Positions 22,823 through 31,368 of a stretch of 64,000 nucleotides of DNA are shown here, piece after piece. This DNA comes from JAJAZB01 sp965249815. GTDB taxonomy: Bacteria; Bacteroidota; Bacteroidia; Cytophagales; Spirosomataceae. The DNA is taken from contig CBDFMV010000003.1 in the NCBI GenBank assembly GCA_965249815.1, positions 620,001-684,000 of the forward strand, read 5' to 3'. The translations under genes and the position numbers were made by a program. The stretch's first letter is position 1, and each line of letters starts with the position of its first letter. The notes under the pieces were generated by a model. The model saw only the letters and a list, made by a program, of their open reading frames with translations, ran no database searches and was not told the DNA's origin.

Positions 22823-25129
22823 ATGCCTTCCCAACTTCTTCCCAACCGCCCCCCCGAAATCCTCACCAACCTCCGCCTCGCTACTGGCGACGACGTGGCG
22901 GCGGGTTTCACGGCCGTGGCCTCGTCGTTCCGGCACGTGTTCGGCGGCACCAACCTCTGGCGCGGCAGCGTGGCGCTATTGAAATTGAACCAGAAAGCGG
23001 GCTTCGACTGCCCCAGTTGCGCCTGGCCCGACCCCGACGGCACCCGCTCGCCCGTGGCTGAATACTGCGAAAGCGGCGCAAAAGCCGTGGCCGACGAAGT
23101 AATGACCGGCCACACGGCCTCGCCGGTGCTGTTTCAGCGGTATTCGGTGGCCGAACTTTCCGAAAAATCCGAGCTCTGGCTGGGGCAGCAGGGGCGGCTC
23201 ACGCACCCGATGGTGCTGCGCGAAGGCGGTACGCACTACGAAAAAATAAGCTGGGACGAGGTGTTTGCGCTGGTTGGGGGCCACCTGAATGCCCTGACTT
23301 CGCCCGACGAAGCGGTTTTTTACACCTCGGGCCGGGCGAGCAACGAAGCGGCGTTTCTCTACCAGCTTTTCGTGCGGGCGTTTGGCACCAACAACCTGCC
23401 CGACTGCTCGAACATGTGCCACGAAAGCACGACCGAGGCGCTGACCGAAACGCTGGGACTGGGCAAAGCCTCGGTGAAACTCGACGATTTTGGCAAGGCC
23501 GAACTCATCGTGATTCTGGGGCAAAACCCCGGCACCAACGCCCCGCGCATGATGTCGGCGCTCGAAGAAGGCAAGCGCAATGGCGCCAAACTCATCGCCA
23601 TCAACCCGCTCGTGGAAACCGGCCTGCTGGCCTTCCGCAACCCGCAGAACGTCCGCGACGTGGTAACGCCCGGCGGCACCAAACTGGCCGATTTGTACCT
23701 TCAGCCGCGCATCAACGGCGACATGCAGTTGCTGAAAGCGCTGCTGAAGTTGCTTCTGGAGGCCGAAGCCGAACGACCCGGCGAGGTGATCGACCAGGAA
23801 TTTATCGCCCGAAAAACGATGGGACTGGACGCGTTGAAAGCCGACCTCGACCGCTACACCCTCGACGACCTCGCCGACCAGTGCGGCGTGCCGCTGGCCC
23901 AGATCCGCGAAGCCGCCGACCTGCTGGCCCGCCGCAAGCGCATCATCATTTGCTGGGCCATGGGCCTCACCCAGCACCAGAACGCCGTCCAGACCATCCG
24001 CGAAATTGTGAACGTGCTGCTGCTGAAAGGCAGCATCGGCCTGCCCGGCGCGGGGGCCTGCCCGGTGCGCGGCCACAGCAACGTGCAGGGCGACCGCACA
24101 ATGGGCATTTACGAAAAACCCAAACCGGCGTTTCTCGACAAACTCAAGGAACTGTTCGGCTTCGAGCCGCCACGCAACGCGGGCTACTCTACGGTCGAAG
24201 CGGTGCAGGCCATGCACAACGGCCGGGCAACGGTGTTTTTCGCCCTCGGCGGCAATTTCGTTTCGGCGGTTTCCGACACCGATTTCACCGGCGAGGCGCT
24301 GCGCAAGTGCGCCCTAACCGTGCAGGTTTCCACGAAACTCAACCGCAGCCACCTGGTTCACGGCAAAACGGCCCTCATCCTGCCCTGCCTGGGCCGCAGC
24401 GACGAAGACCACCAGGCCAGCGGCGAGCAGTTTGTGACGGTGGAGAACACCACCGGCGTGGTGCACCAATCGCGGGGGCCGCTCAAACCGCCGTCGGAGC
24501 ATCTGCGCAGCGAACCGGCCATCGTGGCGGGCGTGGCCAAAGCAACGCTGGGCGAAAAAACGCCGGTCGAGTGGAACGCGCTCGTGGCCGACTACGACCG
24601 CATCCGCGACTTGATCGAAAAAACGATAGAAGGGTTTGAAAACTACAACCAGCGGGTGCGGGAGCCGGGCGGGTTTTACCTGCCCAATTCACCCCGGCAG
24701 GGCCAGTTCGACACGCCCGACCAGAAAGCGCATTTCAGCATCAACGCGCCGACGGTCTGGCAACTCGCCGAAGGCGAGTATTTGCTGATGAGCATCCGCA
24801 GCCACGACCAGTTTAACACCACGATTTACGGCCTCAACGACCGGTACCGGGGCATTTTCAACGAACGCCGCGTGCTGATGATGAACGAGGCCGACATCCG
24901 CACGGCGGGCCTGCAACCCCGACAGGTGGTGAATCTACACAGCCACTACGGCGGCAACACGCGCACGGCACGGCATTTCGTGGTGGTGCCGTACAACATC
25001 CCGACGGGCTGCCTGGCGGCGTATTTTCCCGAAACCAACCCGCTCATTCCCATCGATCAGGTTGCCGAGCGCAGCCTGACGCCCATCTCGAAGTCCATTC
25101 GGGTAACGATTGAAAAAGCAGGCAGTTAG
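22823..25129 (+). CDS. FdhF/YdeP family molybdopterin oxidoreductase
   Basis: A 768-residue Mo-bisMGD enzyme of the YdeP/FdhF family; the natural substrate of most members is unknown. The N-terminal cluster region has FDCPSCAWPDP (Cys63, Cys66) and a third Cys in AEYCESGAKA. Cys199 in CSNMCHESTTEA stands where E. coli formate dehydrogenase H has selenocysteine (ARVUHG). Further motifs: LIVILGQNPGTNAPRMMSAL, MGLTQHQNAVQTIREIVNVL and the molydop-binding C-terminal domain (LLMSIRSHDQFNTTIYGLND). ATG at 22823 is preferred; an upstream alternative begins in the repeat. The last residues (KAGS) and the TAG stop are encoded by the next palindrome. Paired with fdhD. Confidence 0.9.
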   Translation: MPSQLLPNRPPEILTNLRLATGDDVAAGFTAVASSFRHVFGGTNLWRGSVALLKLNQKAGFDCPSCAWPDPDGTRSPVAEYCESGAKAVADEVMTGHTASPVLFQRYSVAELSEKSELWLGQQGRLTHPMVLREGGTHYEKISWDEVFALVGGHLNALTSPDEAVFYTSGRASNEAAFLYQLFVRAFGTNNLPDCSNMCHESTTEALTETLGLGKASVKLDDFGKAELIVILGQNPGTNAPRMMSALEEGKRNGAKLIAINPLVETGLLAFRNPQNVRDVVTPGGTKLADLYLQPRINGDMQLLKALLKLLLEAEAERPGEVIDQEFIARKTMGLDALKADLDRYTLDDLADQCGVPLAQIREAADLLARRKRIIICWAMGLTQHQNAVQTIREIVNVLLLKGSIGLPGAGACPVRGHSNVQGDRTMGIYEKPKPAFLDKLKELFGFEPPRNAGYSTVEAVQAMHNGRATVFFALGGNFVSAVSDTDFTGEALRKCALTVQVSTKLNRSHLVHGKTALILPCLGRSDEDHQASGEQFVTVENTTGVVHQSRGPLKPPSEHLRSEPAIVAGVAKATLGEKTPVEWNALVADYDRIRDLIEKTIEGFENYNQRVREPGGFYLPNSPRQGQFDTPDQKAHFSINAPTVWQLAEGEYLLMSIRSHDQFNTTIYGLNDRYRGIFNERRVLMMNEADIRTAGLQPRQVVNLHSHYGGNTRTARHFVVVPYNIPTGCLAAYFPETNPLIPIDQVAERSLTPISKSIRVTIEKAGS

Positions 25130-25186
25130 CAGTTGGGCAGTTAGCAAAAATTGATACTTGCCAACTGCCTGCTTTCAACTGCCTAC
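25115..25186. repeat. Heptamer inverted repeat between convergent genes
   Basis: Units CAGTTAG/CAGTTGG on the left (25115-25146) and the inverted form on the right (about 25159-25186). The best arms share 17 positions with one mismatch, and alternative pairings are possible. It encodes the C-termini of both flanking genes: KAGS-stop on the plus strand and VGS-stop on the minus strand. Confidence 0.82.
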
Positions 25187-25363
25187 GTACTTCTCGTTTT
25201 CTTTCGCTTTCGCGTGTTCTTTTCGCTCCAATTCCTCCTTCGGCGTGACGGGCTTGTTGGTGTCGGCGGTGTGCGTGGCCTGGTTGGGGCTTTGGCTGGA
25301 GCCGTCGGTCATCTCATCGAGGTCGGCCAGCGTGGGCTTCGGTTTGGCTGCGTTCGTTTGCAT
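25175..25363 (-). CDS. Small hydrophilic hypothetical protein (62 aa)
   Basis: Starts MQTNAAKPKPTLADLDEMTD and is rich in Lys, Glu, Thr and Asn (PKEELERKEHAKAKENEK), probably disordered. ATG at 25363 is used because the longer frame upstream has no coding character. The last three codons (VGS) and the stop lie in the palindrome at 25115-25186. Family not recognised; coding likelihood moderate. Confidence 0.5.
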   Translation of the reverse strand: MQTNAAKPKPTLADLDEMTDGSSQSPNQATHTADTNKPVTPKEELERKEHAKAKENEKYVGS

Positions 25364-25557
25364 GGCTGCGGGGAGTTTTTTTAAGACCGTTAAAAAAATG
25401 CGCCCGCTCCGGCGGAAGCAACCTGCCTCCCGGCCTTGACCAAAATCACCCGACCTGCCAACGGAAATTGGTTTTATTCGGGAAAAATTTCCCCAGCTTC
25501 GTAGCAACTGGCACTGATTTTTGAAGAAACCCTCTGTTTCATTTTTACCCAAACGCC

Positions 25558-26076
25558 ATGATTTCCGATACCCCCAACACGCCCGACAGCAACGACCAGG
25601 AAACGGGCCAGCTTTCCAACCAACCCGCCGAACCCGCCGGTCGCAAGCCAAAAGAAATGGCCTACGTGGGCATCAGCGCCACCGAACTGGAGGAAATCGG
25701 GGCCGAAACCTACCACGGTACCGCCGACGCGTACCAGCGCAACGACATTCAGGATTTTAAGGACGCCATCGTGGCCAACGAGAACATGACGGCGGCTGGG
25801 CCGGTGCTGTTCGAGGAAGGTACCGATCAGCGCGGCGAAACCAACGACGTGCAGCAGCGCGCCGAAGACGGCGACAGCAACGCCGTGGAACACCCCGAAG
25901 ACAACCCCGGCCTCGGTGACGCCGGCGACCCGGCCACGCCCGCCGACGCGTACGAGAACCAGTCGAATAAGCCAAAAGCCGAGCAGCAGCACGGCTCCGG
26001 CACGGGGGAACTTCCCGACGAGCCGGGCACCACGCCCGACAGCAACAACAGCCAGCAAAAAGCCAAATTGGGGTGA
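25558..26076 (+). CDS. Acidic low-complexity hypothetical protein (172 aa)
   Basis: A 172-residue protein rich in Asp, Glu, Asn, Pro and Gly with no Cys. The central part, EMAYVGISATELEEIGAETY and YQRNDIQDFKDAIVANENMT, looks folded, while both ends appear disordered (GDAGDPATPADAYENQ). No signal peptide or membrane segment. Family not recognised. The following DUF892 gene is a stress protein, and a stress-associated role is possible but only by position. Confidence 0.6.
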   Translation: MISDTPNTPDSNDQETGQLSNQPAEPAGRKPKEMAYVGISATELEEIGAETYHGTADAYQRNDIQDFKDAIVANENMTAAGPVLFEEGTDQRGETNDVQQRAEDGDSNAVEHPEDNPGLGDAGDPATPADAYENQSNKPKAEQQHGSGTGELPDEPGTTPDSNNSQQKAKLG

Positions 26077-26221
26077 TGGGTAGCCCATTCCTCACCAGTG
26101 GGGTGTTCGGTGGGCGGTTTGATTCCGCCGGATGCCCCAACCCGCTGGTTGGCGCACTGGCACTGCTTTTTCGATAGAAATGAATCGTCACAAACACTCA
26201 TCAACAAACCCTGACTTTCTT

Positions 26222-26764
26222 ATGGCATCGCTGACCGACCAGGTTCGCGGCTTTTTCTCCGACGAGGAGCAAACTTCGCTGCGCGGACTTTTCATTGAAG
26301 AATTGCAGGATATTTATTGGGCCGAAAACCACCTCGTGGACGCCCTGCCCAAAATGGCTGGGGCCGCTACGTCAAGCCAGCTTCGGCAAGGTTTCGAGAC
26401 GCACCTCCAGGAAACTAAAAACCAGGTGCAGCGCCTGGAGCGCGTGTTTCGCTCGATTGGCGAAGAGCCAGAATCGAAGAAGTGCGAAGCCATGAATGGC
26501 TTGGTGAAAGAGGCCGAGGAACTCATTTCGGACACCGCCGACGGCACGATGGTGCGCGACGCGGCCCTCATCGCCGGTGCCCAGAAAGTGGAGCACTACG
26601 AAATTGCCACGTACGGCACCCTGCGCACGTTTGCCCAGATTCTGGGTTACAATGAGGCTGCCGAACTTCTTCAGGCAACGCTCGATGAGGAAGGCGCAAC
26701 CGACAAGAAACTGACGCAAATCGCCGAGTCGTTCGTCAACGCCCGGGCGAAGCAGGAGCATTGA
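26222..26764 (+). CDS. Ferritin-like DUF892 protein (YciE/YciF family)
   Basis: Four-helix-bundle protein of the YciE/YciF stress family. Landmarks are LFIEELQDIYWAENHLVDAL, KMAGAATSSQLRQGFETHLQ, ETKNQVQRLERVF and DAALIAGAQKVEHYEIATYG, with Glu/His residues at the ferritin-like metal positions. I start at ATG 26222 (180 residues); an earlier ATG at 26180 would add 14 residues without family support. Found in many bacteria under osmotic or oxidative stress (family knowledge); a catalytic activity is not established. Confidence 0.88.
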   Translation: MASLTDQVRGFFSDEEQTSLRGLFIEELQDIYWAENHLVDALPKMAGAATSSQLRQGFETHLQETKNQVQRLERVFRSIGEEPESKKCEAMNGLVKEAEELISDTADGTMVRDAALIAGAQKVEHYEIATYGTLRTFAQILGYNEAAELLQATLDEEGATDKKLTQIAESFVNARAKQEH

Positions 26765-26767
26765 GTG

Positions 26768-26841
26768 GCTTTCAGGGAATTGAGTAGCCCGGTTTTGTGG
26801 ACTTTAAAAACCAAACCGGAAGCGTTGAAATCCCTGAAATA
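26768..26841. repeat. Nested inverted repeat after the DUF892 gene
   Basis: Outer arms TTTCAGGGA and TCCCTGAAA enclose inner arms CCGGTTTTG and CAAACCGG. No T-run follows directly. Possible weak terminator or RNA hairpin. Confidence 0.5.
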
Positions 26842-26885
26842 GCCCTCGACCAAACTTAGATAGGTAGGTTAAATGGTGGGAAGCA

Positions 26886-26919
26886 AAAAAAGCCCTCGCG
26901 TTTGCGGGGGCTTTTTTTT
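26886..26919. terminator. Bidirectional intrinsic terminator
   Basis: Stem AAAAGCCCTCGC/GCGGGGGCTTTT (26888-26899 with 26904-26915, one G-T pair), loop GTTT, T-run to 26919 and an A-run on the other side. It separates the convergent DUF892 and Gfo/Idh genes. Confidence 0.88.
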
Positions 26920-26920
26920 G

Positions 26921-28114
26921 TCAATTCAACTGCTTCTCCACAAACTTTCCGCTCGCCTTTTCCTTCAGCAACACCACCTGCCGCCCGTCGTGGGTCATTT
27001 CTTCCTTGATGAGGTAGTGGTCGGCGTCGTATTCCTGGAGGTGGCTTTCCTGGGTCAGGCCCTCCCTGCCACGCCAGACGGGCAATTCGACCTTTTCCCA
27101 TTGCTTGGTTTGCGCCGAGCGATAGCACGCGTCGATGATGGCGTTGACCACGTAGCCATCGTAAAACGTTTCGGCGGGCTGCTTGCCCTGCTCGAACGAG
27201 TTGAACATGTCGGTAAACATGTGGTTGTAGCCCAGATCATTGACCTCGTCGCCGACGGGGAAGAGCCAGCCCGAATCGCTTTCGGCTTTTTCGGCGATGT
27301 AGTCGCCGCCCTTGCCGGTGGTGAACATCTCGAAGCCCGTCCGCAGGAAGTTGTTGATCCAAATCGTGCCTTCGGTGCCCATCACCTCGTCGCGGAGGTC
27401 CATGCCGCCCCGGAAGGTCCAGGAGGTTTCAAACTGGCCAATCGCGCCGTTTTCGTACTTCACCAGCCCGATGGCGTGGTCTTCGGCGTCGATGGGTTTC
27501 ACCTGGGTTTCGGCCCAGCACATTACTTCGACGGGCCGGACGTCTTTGCCAATGAAATTCCGGGCGATTTCGATGCAGTGGCAGCCCAAATCGAGAATGC
27601 AGCCGCCGCCCGCCTGCTCTTTGTCCCAAAACCACGACGAGTGCGGACCGGGGTGGGTTTCGCGCGATTTGGCCCAGAGAATCCGGCCCAGTGCGCCTTC
27701 TTTCACCGACGCGAGCGATTTCAGAAACTTGGGCGTGTAGCACAAATCTTCGAGGTAGCCCGCGAAAATCCCGGCTTCTTCCACAGCGTGCATCATCCGC
27801 AACGCTTCCTCGCCGTTGCGACCCAGGGGCTTCGTGGTGACCACGGCTTTTTTGTGCCGGACGCAACTCATCACCGCCGCCTCGTGGATGTTGTTGGGCA
27901 GGGCGATGCACACGACGTCCACGCTGGGGTGATTCACCACGGCGTCCATGTCGGTGCTGTAGAACTCGCAGCCGTAGTCGTCGGCGAATTTTTTTGCATT
28001 TTTTTCACTGCGGGCGTAAATGGCGACGACGCGGTCGCGGCCGCGCTGCCCGTGGATGGATTCGGCGTAAAACCGGCCGATGAAGCCGGAGCCGAGCATG
28101 GCGATGTTGGCCAT
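26921..28114 (-). CDS. Cytoplasmic Gfo/Idh/MocA family oxidoreductase
   Basis: NAD(P)-dependent dehydrogenase acting on a sugar or related compound. The Rossmann motif is ANIAMLGSGFIGRFYAESIH at the N-terminus, without an export signal. The usual EKP motif appears as VVTTKPLGRNGEEALRM. The C-terminal domain includes GGCILDLGCHCIEIARNFIG and GQFETSWTFRGGMDLRDEVM. Length 397. It lies downstream of an MFS transporter on the same strand, separated by a hairpin, so the two probably serve uptake and oxidation of one substrate (inference). Confidence 0.9.
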   Translation of the reverse strand: MANIAMLGSGFIGRFYAESIHGQRGRDRVVAIYARSEKNAKKFADDYGCEFYSTDMDAVVNHPSVDVVCIALPNNIHEAAVMSCVRHKKAVVTTKPLGRNGEEALRMMHAVEEAGIFAGYLEDLCYTPKFLKSLASVKEGALGRILWAKSRETHPGPHSSWFWDKEQAGGGCILDLGCHCIEIARNFIGKDVRPVEVMCWAETQVKPIDAEDHAIGLVKYENGAIGQFETSWTFRGGMDLRDEVMGTEGTIWINNFLRTGFEMFTTGKGGDYIAEKAESDSGWLFPVGDEVNDLGYNHMFTDMFNSFEQGKQPAETFYDGYVVNAIIDACYRSAQTKQWEKVELPVWRGREGLTQESHLQEYDADHYLIKEEMTHDGRQVVLLKEKASGKFVEKQLN

Positions 28115-28124
28115 AATAAAAAAC

Positions 28125-28159
28125 GAAAAGTGTAAAGTGAAAAGTGACGACTAACGAGT
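28125..28159. repeat. Heptamer tract (single arm) between MFS and Gfo/Idh genes
   Basis: Five 7-nt units in phase: GAAAAGT, GTAAAGT, GAAAAGT, GACGACT, AACGAGT. No inverted heptamer partner, but a separate 13-bp hairpin starts at its end. Confidence 0.7.
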
Positions 28160-28199
28160 TGCCAGCCGTGAAAGCCTGCGTGCGGGCACGGCTGGCAAC
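28158..28199. repeat. Perfect 13-bp hairpin
   Basis: GTTGCCAGCCGTG (28158-28170) pairs with CACGGCTGGCAAC (28187-28199) across a 16-nt loop. It lies between two co-directional genes, so it is probably an mRNA-processing or stability hairpin; no T-run follows on either strand. Confidence 0.82.
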
Positions 28200-28222
28200 G
28201 GCGGTTGGAATGGAAAACTGGC

Positions 28223-29476
28223 TCAGTAACTCGCCTCCGTTCCAAAATTAGGCTGGTCTTCCGCCCGGAGCGGGGAGTTGGCAGCCGGGCCGGGCGTGGA
28301 CGTGCGATCATTGAAAAACAGCAGGAACAACACCAACACCACGGCAGCAATTCCGGCGGGCACGAGCCAGATGCTCGTCCAGTTTTTCATGCCGTTCACG
28401 GTGTACCTATCCGTCACGATGCCCGAAAGTTTGGAGCCAATGCCCATACCGATTCCGTAGGTTGCCAGCGTGATGAGGCCCTGCGCCTGCGATTTGATGC
28501 GTTCGCCCGCCTTAGTGTCGGTGTAAATCTGGCCGGTGACGAAGAAGAAATCGAAGCAGAGGCCGTGCAGGATGATGGCGGCGTAAAAAAGCCATTCGCC
28601 TGACCCGGCGTCACCGTTGGCGAAGAAAATAAAGCGGGTAATCCAGCCCAGCAGCCCCACCACCAACATCCACTTCACGCCGAGGCGTTTGAAGAAAATC
28701 GGAATCAGCAGCAAAAATCCAAACTCCGAAATCAGCCCCAGCGACATTTTATTCTCCACGTTGCTCACGCCCGCGTCAGTCAGGGCGGGGTTGGCCATAG
28801 CGTAGTAAAACGAGAGCGGAATGCAAATCAGTACCGACGAGACGAAGAAAATGGCGAAAGAGCGGTCGCGAAACAGCTTGAAGGCATCGGCCCCCAGCAC
28901 TTGCGCGAAACTGGCCTTGCCAGTAGCGCGGGGTGGGGTATCGGGCAGGAAAAACGCCCCAATGCCCAGCGCCACGGCGGCACCCATCGAGATTTTGAAA
29001 ATATCAACCTTGTCGCCCAGGGCGTAGAATCCGACGAGGTTCGTCACCACAAACCAGGCCACGGTGCCCATTACCCGAATCATTGGAAACTGCGCGGCGG
29101 AGTTGGTCATGTGCCGCAGAGCGATGGAGCTCGTCAGCGCAATGCAGGGCGCGAAGGTGAGGCAATAGGCCAAAATAAGCCAGAAAAACCGGCCGGGGTC
29201 GGTTTCCTGAATCAGAAAGTAGAGAATCCCCGCCCCGAGAAGGTTGAGCACGCCCAGCACTTTCTGGGCGGCAAAATACCGGTCGGCCACCATCCCGACG
29301 AAAAACGGCGCGATGATCATCGCCAGCGAAAAAGCCGAGTAGGCGTTACCCACCTGTTCGCCGGTCGCGTGGAGTTGGGTAAACAGGTACTTGCTCATCT
29401 GCCCGTACCACGCCCCCCAGACAAAAAACTGGAGGAACATCATGGCCATGAGCTGAACGCGCGTGGAAGTTTTCAT
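28223..29476 (-). CDS. MFS transporter, nucleoside:H+ symporter (NHS) family
   Basis: A 417-residue membrane protein with about twelve hydrophobic segments (for example MAMMFLQFFVWGAWYGQMSK, ILYFLIQETD, FAIFFVSSVLICIPLSFYYA). The N-terminal FFVWGAWY and the loop MVADRYFAAQKVLGVLNLLG are typical of the NupG/XapB-like NHS family. Bacteroidota have many paralogues next to Gfo/Idh sugar oxidoreductases, as here, so the substrate may be a sugar or nucleoside. The C-terminal tail (PGPAANSPLRAEDQPNFG) is hydrophilic. Confidence 0.88.
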   Translation of the reverse strand: MKTSTRVQLMAMMFLQFFVWGAWYGQMSKYLFTQLHATGEQVGNAYSAFSLAMIIAPFFVGMVADRYFAAQKVLGVLNLLGAGILYFLIQETDPGRFFWLILAYCLTFAPCIALTSSIALRHMTNSAAQFPMIRVMGTVAWFVVTNLVGFYALGDKVDIFKISMGAAVALGIGAFFLPDTPPRATGKASFAQVLGADAFKLFRDRSFAIFFVSSVLICIPLSFYYAMANPALTDAGVSNVENKMSLGLISEFGFLLLIPIFFKRLGVKWMLVVGLLGWITRFIFFANGDAGSGEWLFYAAIILHGLCFDFFFVTGQIYTDTKAGERIKSQAQGLITLATYGIGMGIGSKLSGIVTDRYTVNGMKNWTSIWLVPAGIAAVVLVLFLLFFNDRTSTPGPAANSPLRAEDQPNFGTEASY

Positions 29477-29606
29477 GGAAAGCTCGGTTCAGAGGTTTGG
29501 TGATTTGAGGCTGCTATTTTAGACAAAAATCTGCCAACGGCGTGGGTAATGCGCTGGCTAATTTCGGTACCCTGCTGCTGACTGCCCCGAAGCGGGGCCG
29601 ATTTTG

Positions 29607-29614
29607 TACTTTTG
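29607..29614 (+). promoter_or_regulatory. -7 box TACTTTTG upstream of the yqeY-like gene
   Basis: Exact match to TAnnTTTG, about 50 nt before the ATG at 29667. A small hairpin GCGGTTC-AGGC-GAACCGC follows in the leader. The -33 region is not well conserved. Confidence 0.4.
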
Positions 29615-29666
29615 CAGACACCCATTCGGGCGGTTCAGGCGAACCGCTCCACATTCGTTCGCTAAA

Positions 29667-30116
29667 ATGTCCCTGAAATCCCAAATCGAAACCGGCATCA
29701 AGCAGGCCATGCTGGCCAAAGACGCCGACCGCCTGCGGGCGCTGCGCGCCATCAAATCGGCCATTTTGCTCGAAGAAACCTCCGCGGGCCAGAGCGGCGA
29801 GCTTTCGCCCGACCAGGAAATGAAACTGCTCGTGAAAGCCACCAAGCAGCGCCGCGACTCCGCCGACATCTACCGCCAGCAAAACCGCCCTGATTTACTC
29901 GAAAAGGAAGAATCGGAAATCGCCGTCATCGAAGAATTTCTGCCCAAACAACTCAGCGAGGAGCAGTTGAAGGCGGCCCTGCAGCAAATCATCGCCCGCG
30001 TCGGGGCCACCGGCCCGCAGGATCTGGGCAAAGTGATGGGCACCGCCACCAAAGAACTCGCCGGGCAGGCCGACGGCAAGGCCATTTCGGCGATGGTGAG
30101 GGGGATGTTAAGTTGA
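29667..30116 (+). CDS. GatB/YqeY domain protein
   Basis: A stand-alone 149-residue YqeY-type protein, related to the C-terminal domain of the GatB amidotransferase subunit and thought to bind tRNA. Landmarks are SLKSQIETGIKQAMLAKDAD, RLRALRAIKSAILLEE, IAVIEEFLPKQLSEEQL and LGKVMGTATKELAGQADGKA. ATG at 29667 gives the standard length. It is followed after 18 nt by the UPF0175/PIN pair. Confidence 0.93.
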   Translation: MSLKSQIETGIKQAMLAKDADRLRALRAIKSAILLEETSAGQSGELSPDQEMKLLVKATKQRRDSADIYRQQNRPDLLEKEESEIAVIEEFLPKQLSEEQLKAALQQIIARVGATGPQDLGKVMGTATKELAGQADGKAISAMVRGMLS

Positions 30117-30134
30117 TTTTTAAACTACAAGACG

Positions 30135-30362
30135 ATGAGAACGCTGACACTCGAAGTACCTGACGCCGTACCGGTCGATGAGAAAGAGCTTGCCTTGATT
30201 CTGGCTGCGAAATTGTTTGAAATGGGTCATTTATCCGCAGGGAAAGCGGCGGAGATGGCGGGAGTCTCCAAAAGGGAATTCCTTGAACAGGTCGGTAGGT
30301 ATGGAGTTTCCTGGCTAGGAGCATTTTCAGTTGACGACCTGGAAAAAGATTTTCACCCATGA
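30135..30362 (+). CDS. UPF0175 family protein (putative antitoxin)
   Basis: A 75-residue protein with the UPF0175 pattern: TLTLEVPDAVPVDEKELALI at the start, then LFEMGHLSAGKAAEMAGVSK and REFLEQVGRYGVSW, an HTH-like helix pair. Members commonly sit next to PIN-domain DUF3368 proteins and are taken as antitoxins (family knowledge). Its TGA overlaps the start of that PIN gene by 4 nt (ATGA). Confidence 0.88.
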   Translation: MRTLTLEVPDAVPVDEKELALILAAKLFEMGHLSAGKAAEMAGVSKREFLEQVGRYGVSWLGAFSVDDLEKDFHP

Positions 30363-30811
30363 TCGTCATCGCTGATGCAAGTTGCTTGATTGCTTTGCTC
30401 AATATCGGGCGCATCGAATTGCTTCAACAGATTTACGGTCAAATCGTGACAACTCACACGGTGGCATCGGAAGTAGGGCAGAAATTGCCCGAATGGATTT
30501 CGATTGCTGAAATTCTGGACGAAGAATTTCACCGGACAATCCGTCAACTGCTCGATCCTGGCGAAGCAAGCGCAATAGCGTTGGCAAGAGAAGTCAACGA
30601 ACCATTACTTGTTTTAGATGACCTCGCTGCTCGCAAGTTTGCGGAAAGATTGGGGCTGCGCATGATAGGTACATTGGGCATTCTGGAAGATGCCAAATCG
30701 AAGGGAATTGTACCGGAAGTCAGACCGCTCCTTGATGCCCTGAAACGTGTAAATTTTCGGGTTTCCAAAACGCTGGAGGAACGTGTGCTTCACCGGACAG
30801 GCGAACTATGA
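30359..30811 (+). CDS. DUF3368 PIN-domain protein (putative toxin RNase)
   Basis: A 150-residue PIN-fold protein, probably an Mg-dependent RNase toxin paired with the UPF0175 protein. It begins MIVIADASCLIALLNIGRIE, with the first acidic residue at Asp6. LDPGEASAIALARE and LLVLDDLAARKFAERLGL hold the other PIN acidic residues, and MIGTLGILEDAKSKGI is the DUF3368 C-terminal motif. It overlaps both neighbours by 4 nt (ATGA), including cvpA downstream, so an accessory module is translationally coupled to a housekeeping gene. Confidence 0.9.
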   Translation: MIVIADASCLIALLNIGRIELLQQIYGQIVTTHTVASEVGQKLPEWISIAEILDEEFHRTIRQLLDPGEASAIALAREVNEPLLVLDDLAARKFAERLGLRMIGTLGILEDAKSKGIVPEVRPLLDALKRVNFRVSKTLEERVLHRTGEL

Positions 30812-31341
30812 AACCCCTCGATCTCATCCTCCTCCTTCCGCTGGCGTGGGGTGCCTACACGGGCTTCCGGCGGGGGGTTTTGGTCGAAATCATCGCCGTC
30901 GTGGGGTTTGTGCTGGCGCTGATTCTGGGGTTCAGGCTACTCAACGAAGCCATCGCCTTCCTGGCCCCGCACGTGGGCGAAATGGCGGCGAAGCGGTTGC
31001 TGCCCTACCTCGGCTTCGGGGGCATTTTCATCACCGTCATTTTTCTCATCAACCGCTTCGGCTGGCTGCTGCGGAAGAGTTTGCGCTACACGATTTTCGG
31101 GCGGTTCGACAGCATGGCCGGGGCGGTGGTCGGGTTGTTCACCTACGCCTTCGGCCTGAGCGTCTTTTTCTGGCTGATGAACACCTTGCGCGTGGATTTC
31201 CCGAAACGCGCCCAAACCGAAGGCAGCTACGTGTACCCCGTCATCCGCCCGCTGGCTCCTCAGGTGATGAACCGCCTCGCCGAGGCCATCCCGAAGGGCG
31301 GGAAATTGGTGGAAAAGGTGGAACGGGAGTGGAAAAATTAG
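30808..31341 (+). CDS. CvpA family membrane protein
   Basis: A 177-residue inner-membrane protein with four hydrophobic segments (LDLILLLPLAWGAYTGFRRG, VEIIAVVGFVLALILGFRLL, FGGIFITVIFLINRFGWLLR, GAVVGLFTYAFGLSVFFWLM). The early G-x-RRG motif and the D-x-MAGAVVGL motif are typical of CvpA, linked in E. coli to colicin V production and envelope stress. ATG overlaps the PIN gene by 4 nt. Confidence 0.9.
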   Translation: MKPLDLILLLPLAWGAYTGFRRGVLVEIIAVVGFVLALILGFRLLNEAIAFLAPHVGEMAAKRLLPYLGFGGIFITVIFLINRFGWLLRKSLRYTIFGRFDSMAGAVVGLFTYAFGLSVFFWLMNTLRVDFPKRAQTEGSYVYPVIRPLAPQVMNRLAEAIPKGGKLVEKVEREWKN

Positions 31342-31368
31342 AGTTAACCGCCTGATTGACTTGACAGC

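Noticed and set aside
22823..25129. Selenocysteine codon in the formate-dehydrogenase-like enzyme
   Set aside because: The aligned position is an ordinary TGC (Cys199) and no in-frame TGA is present.
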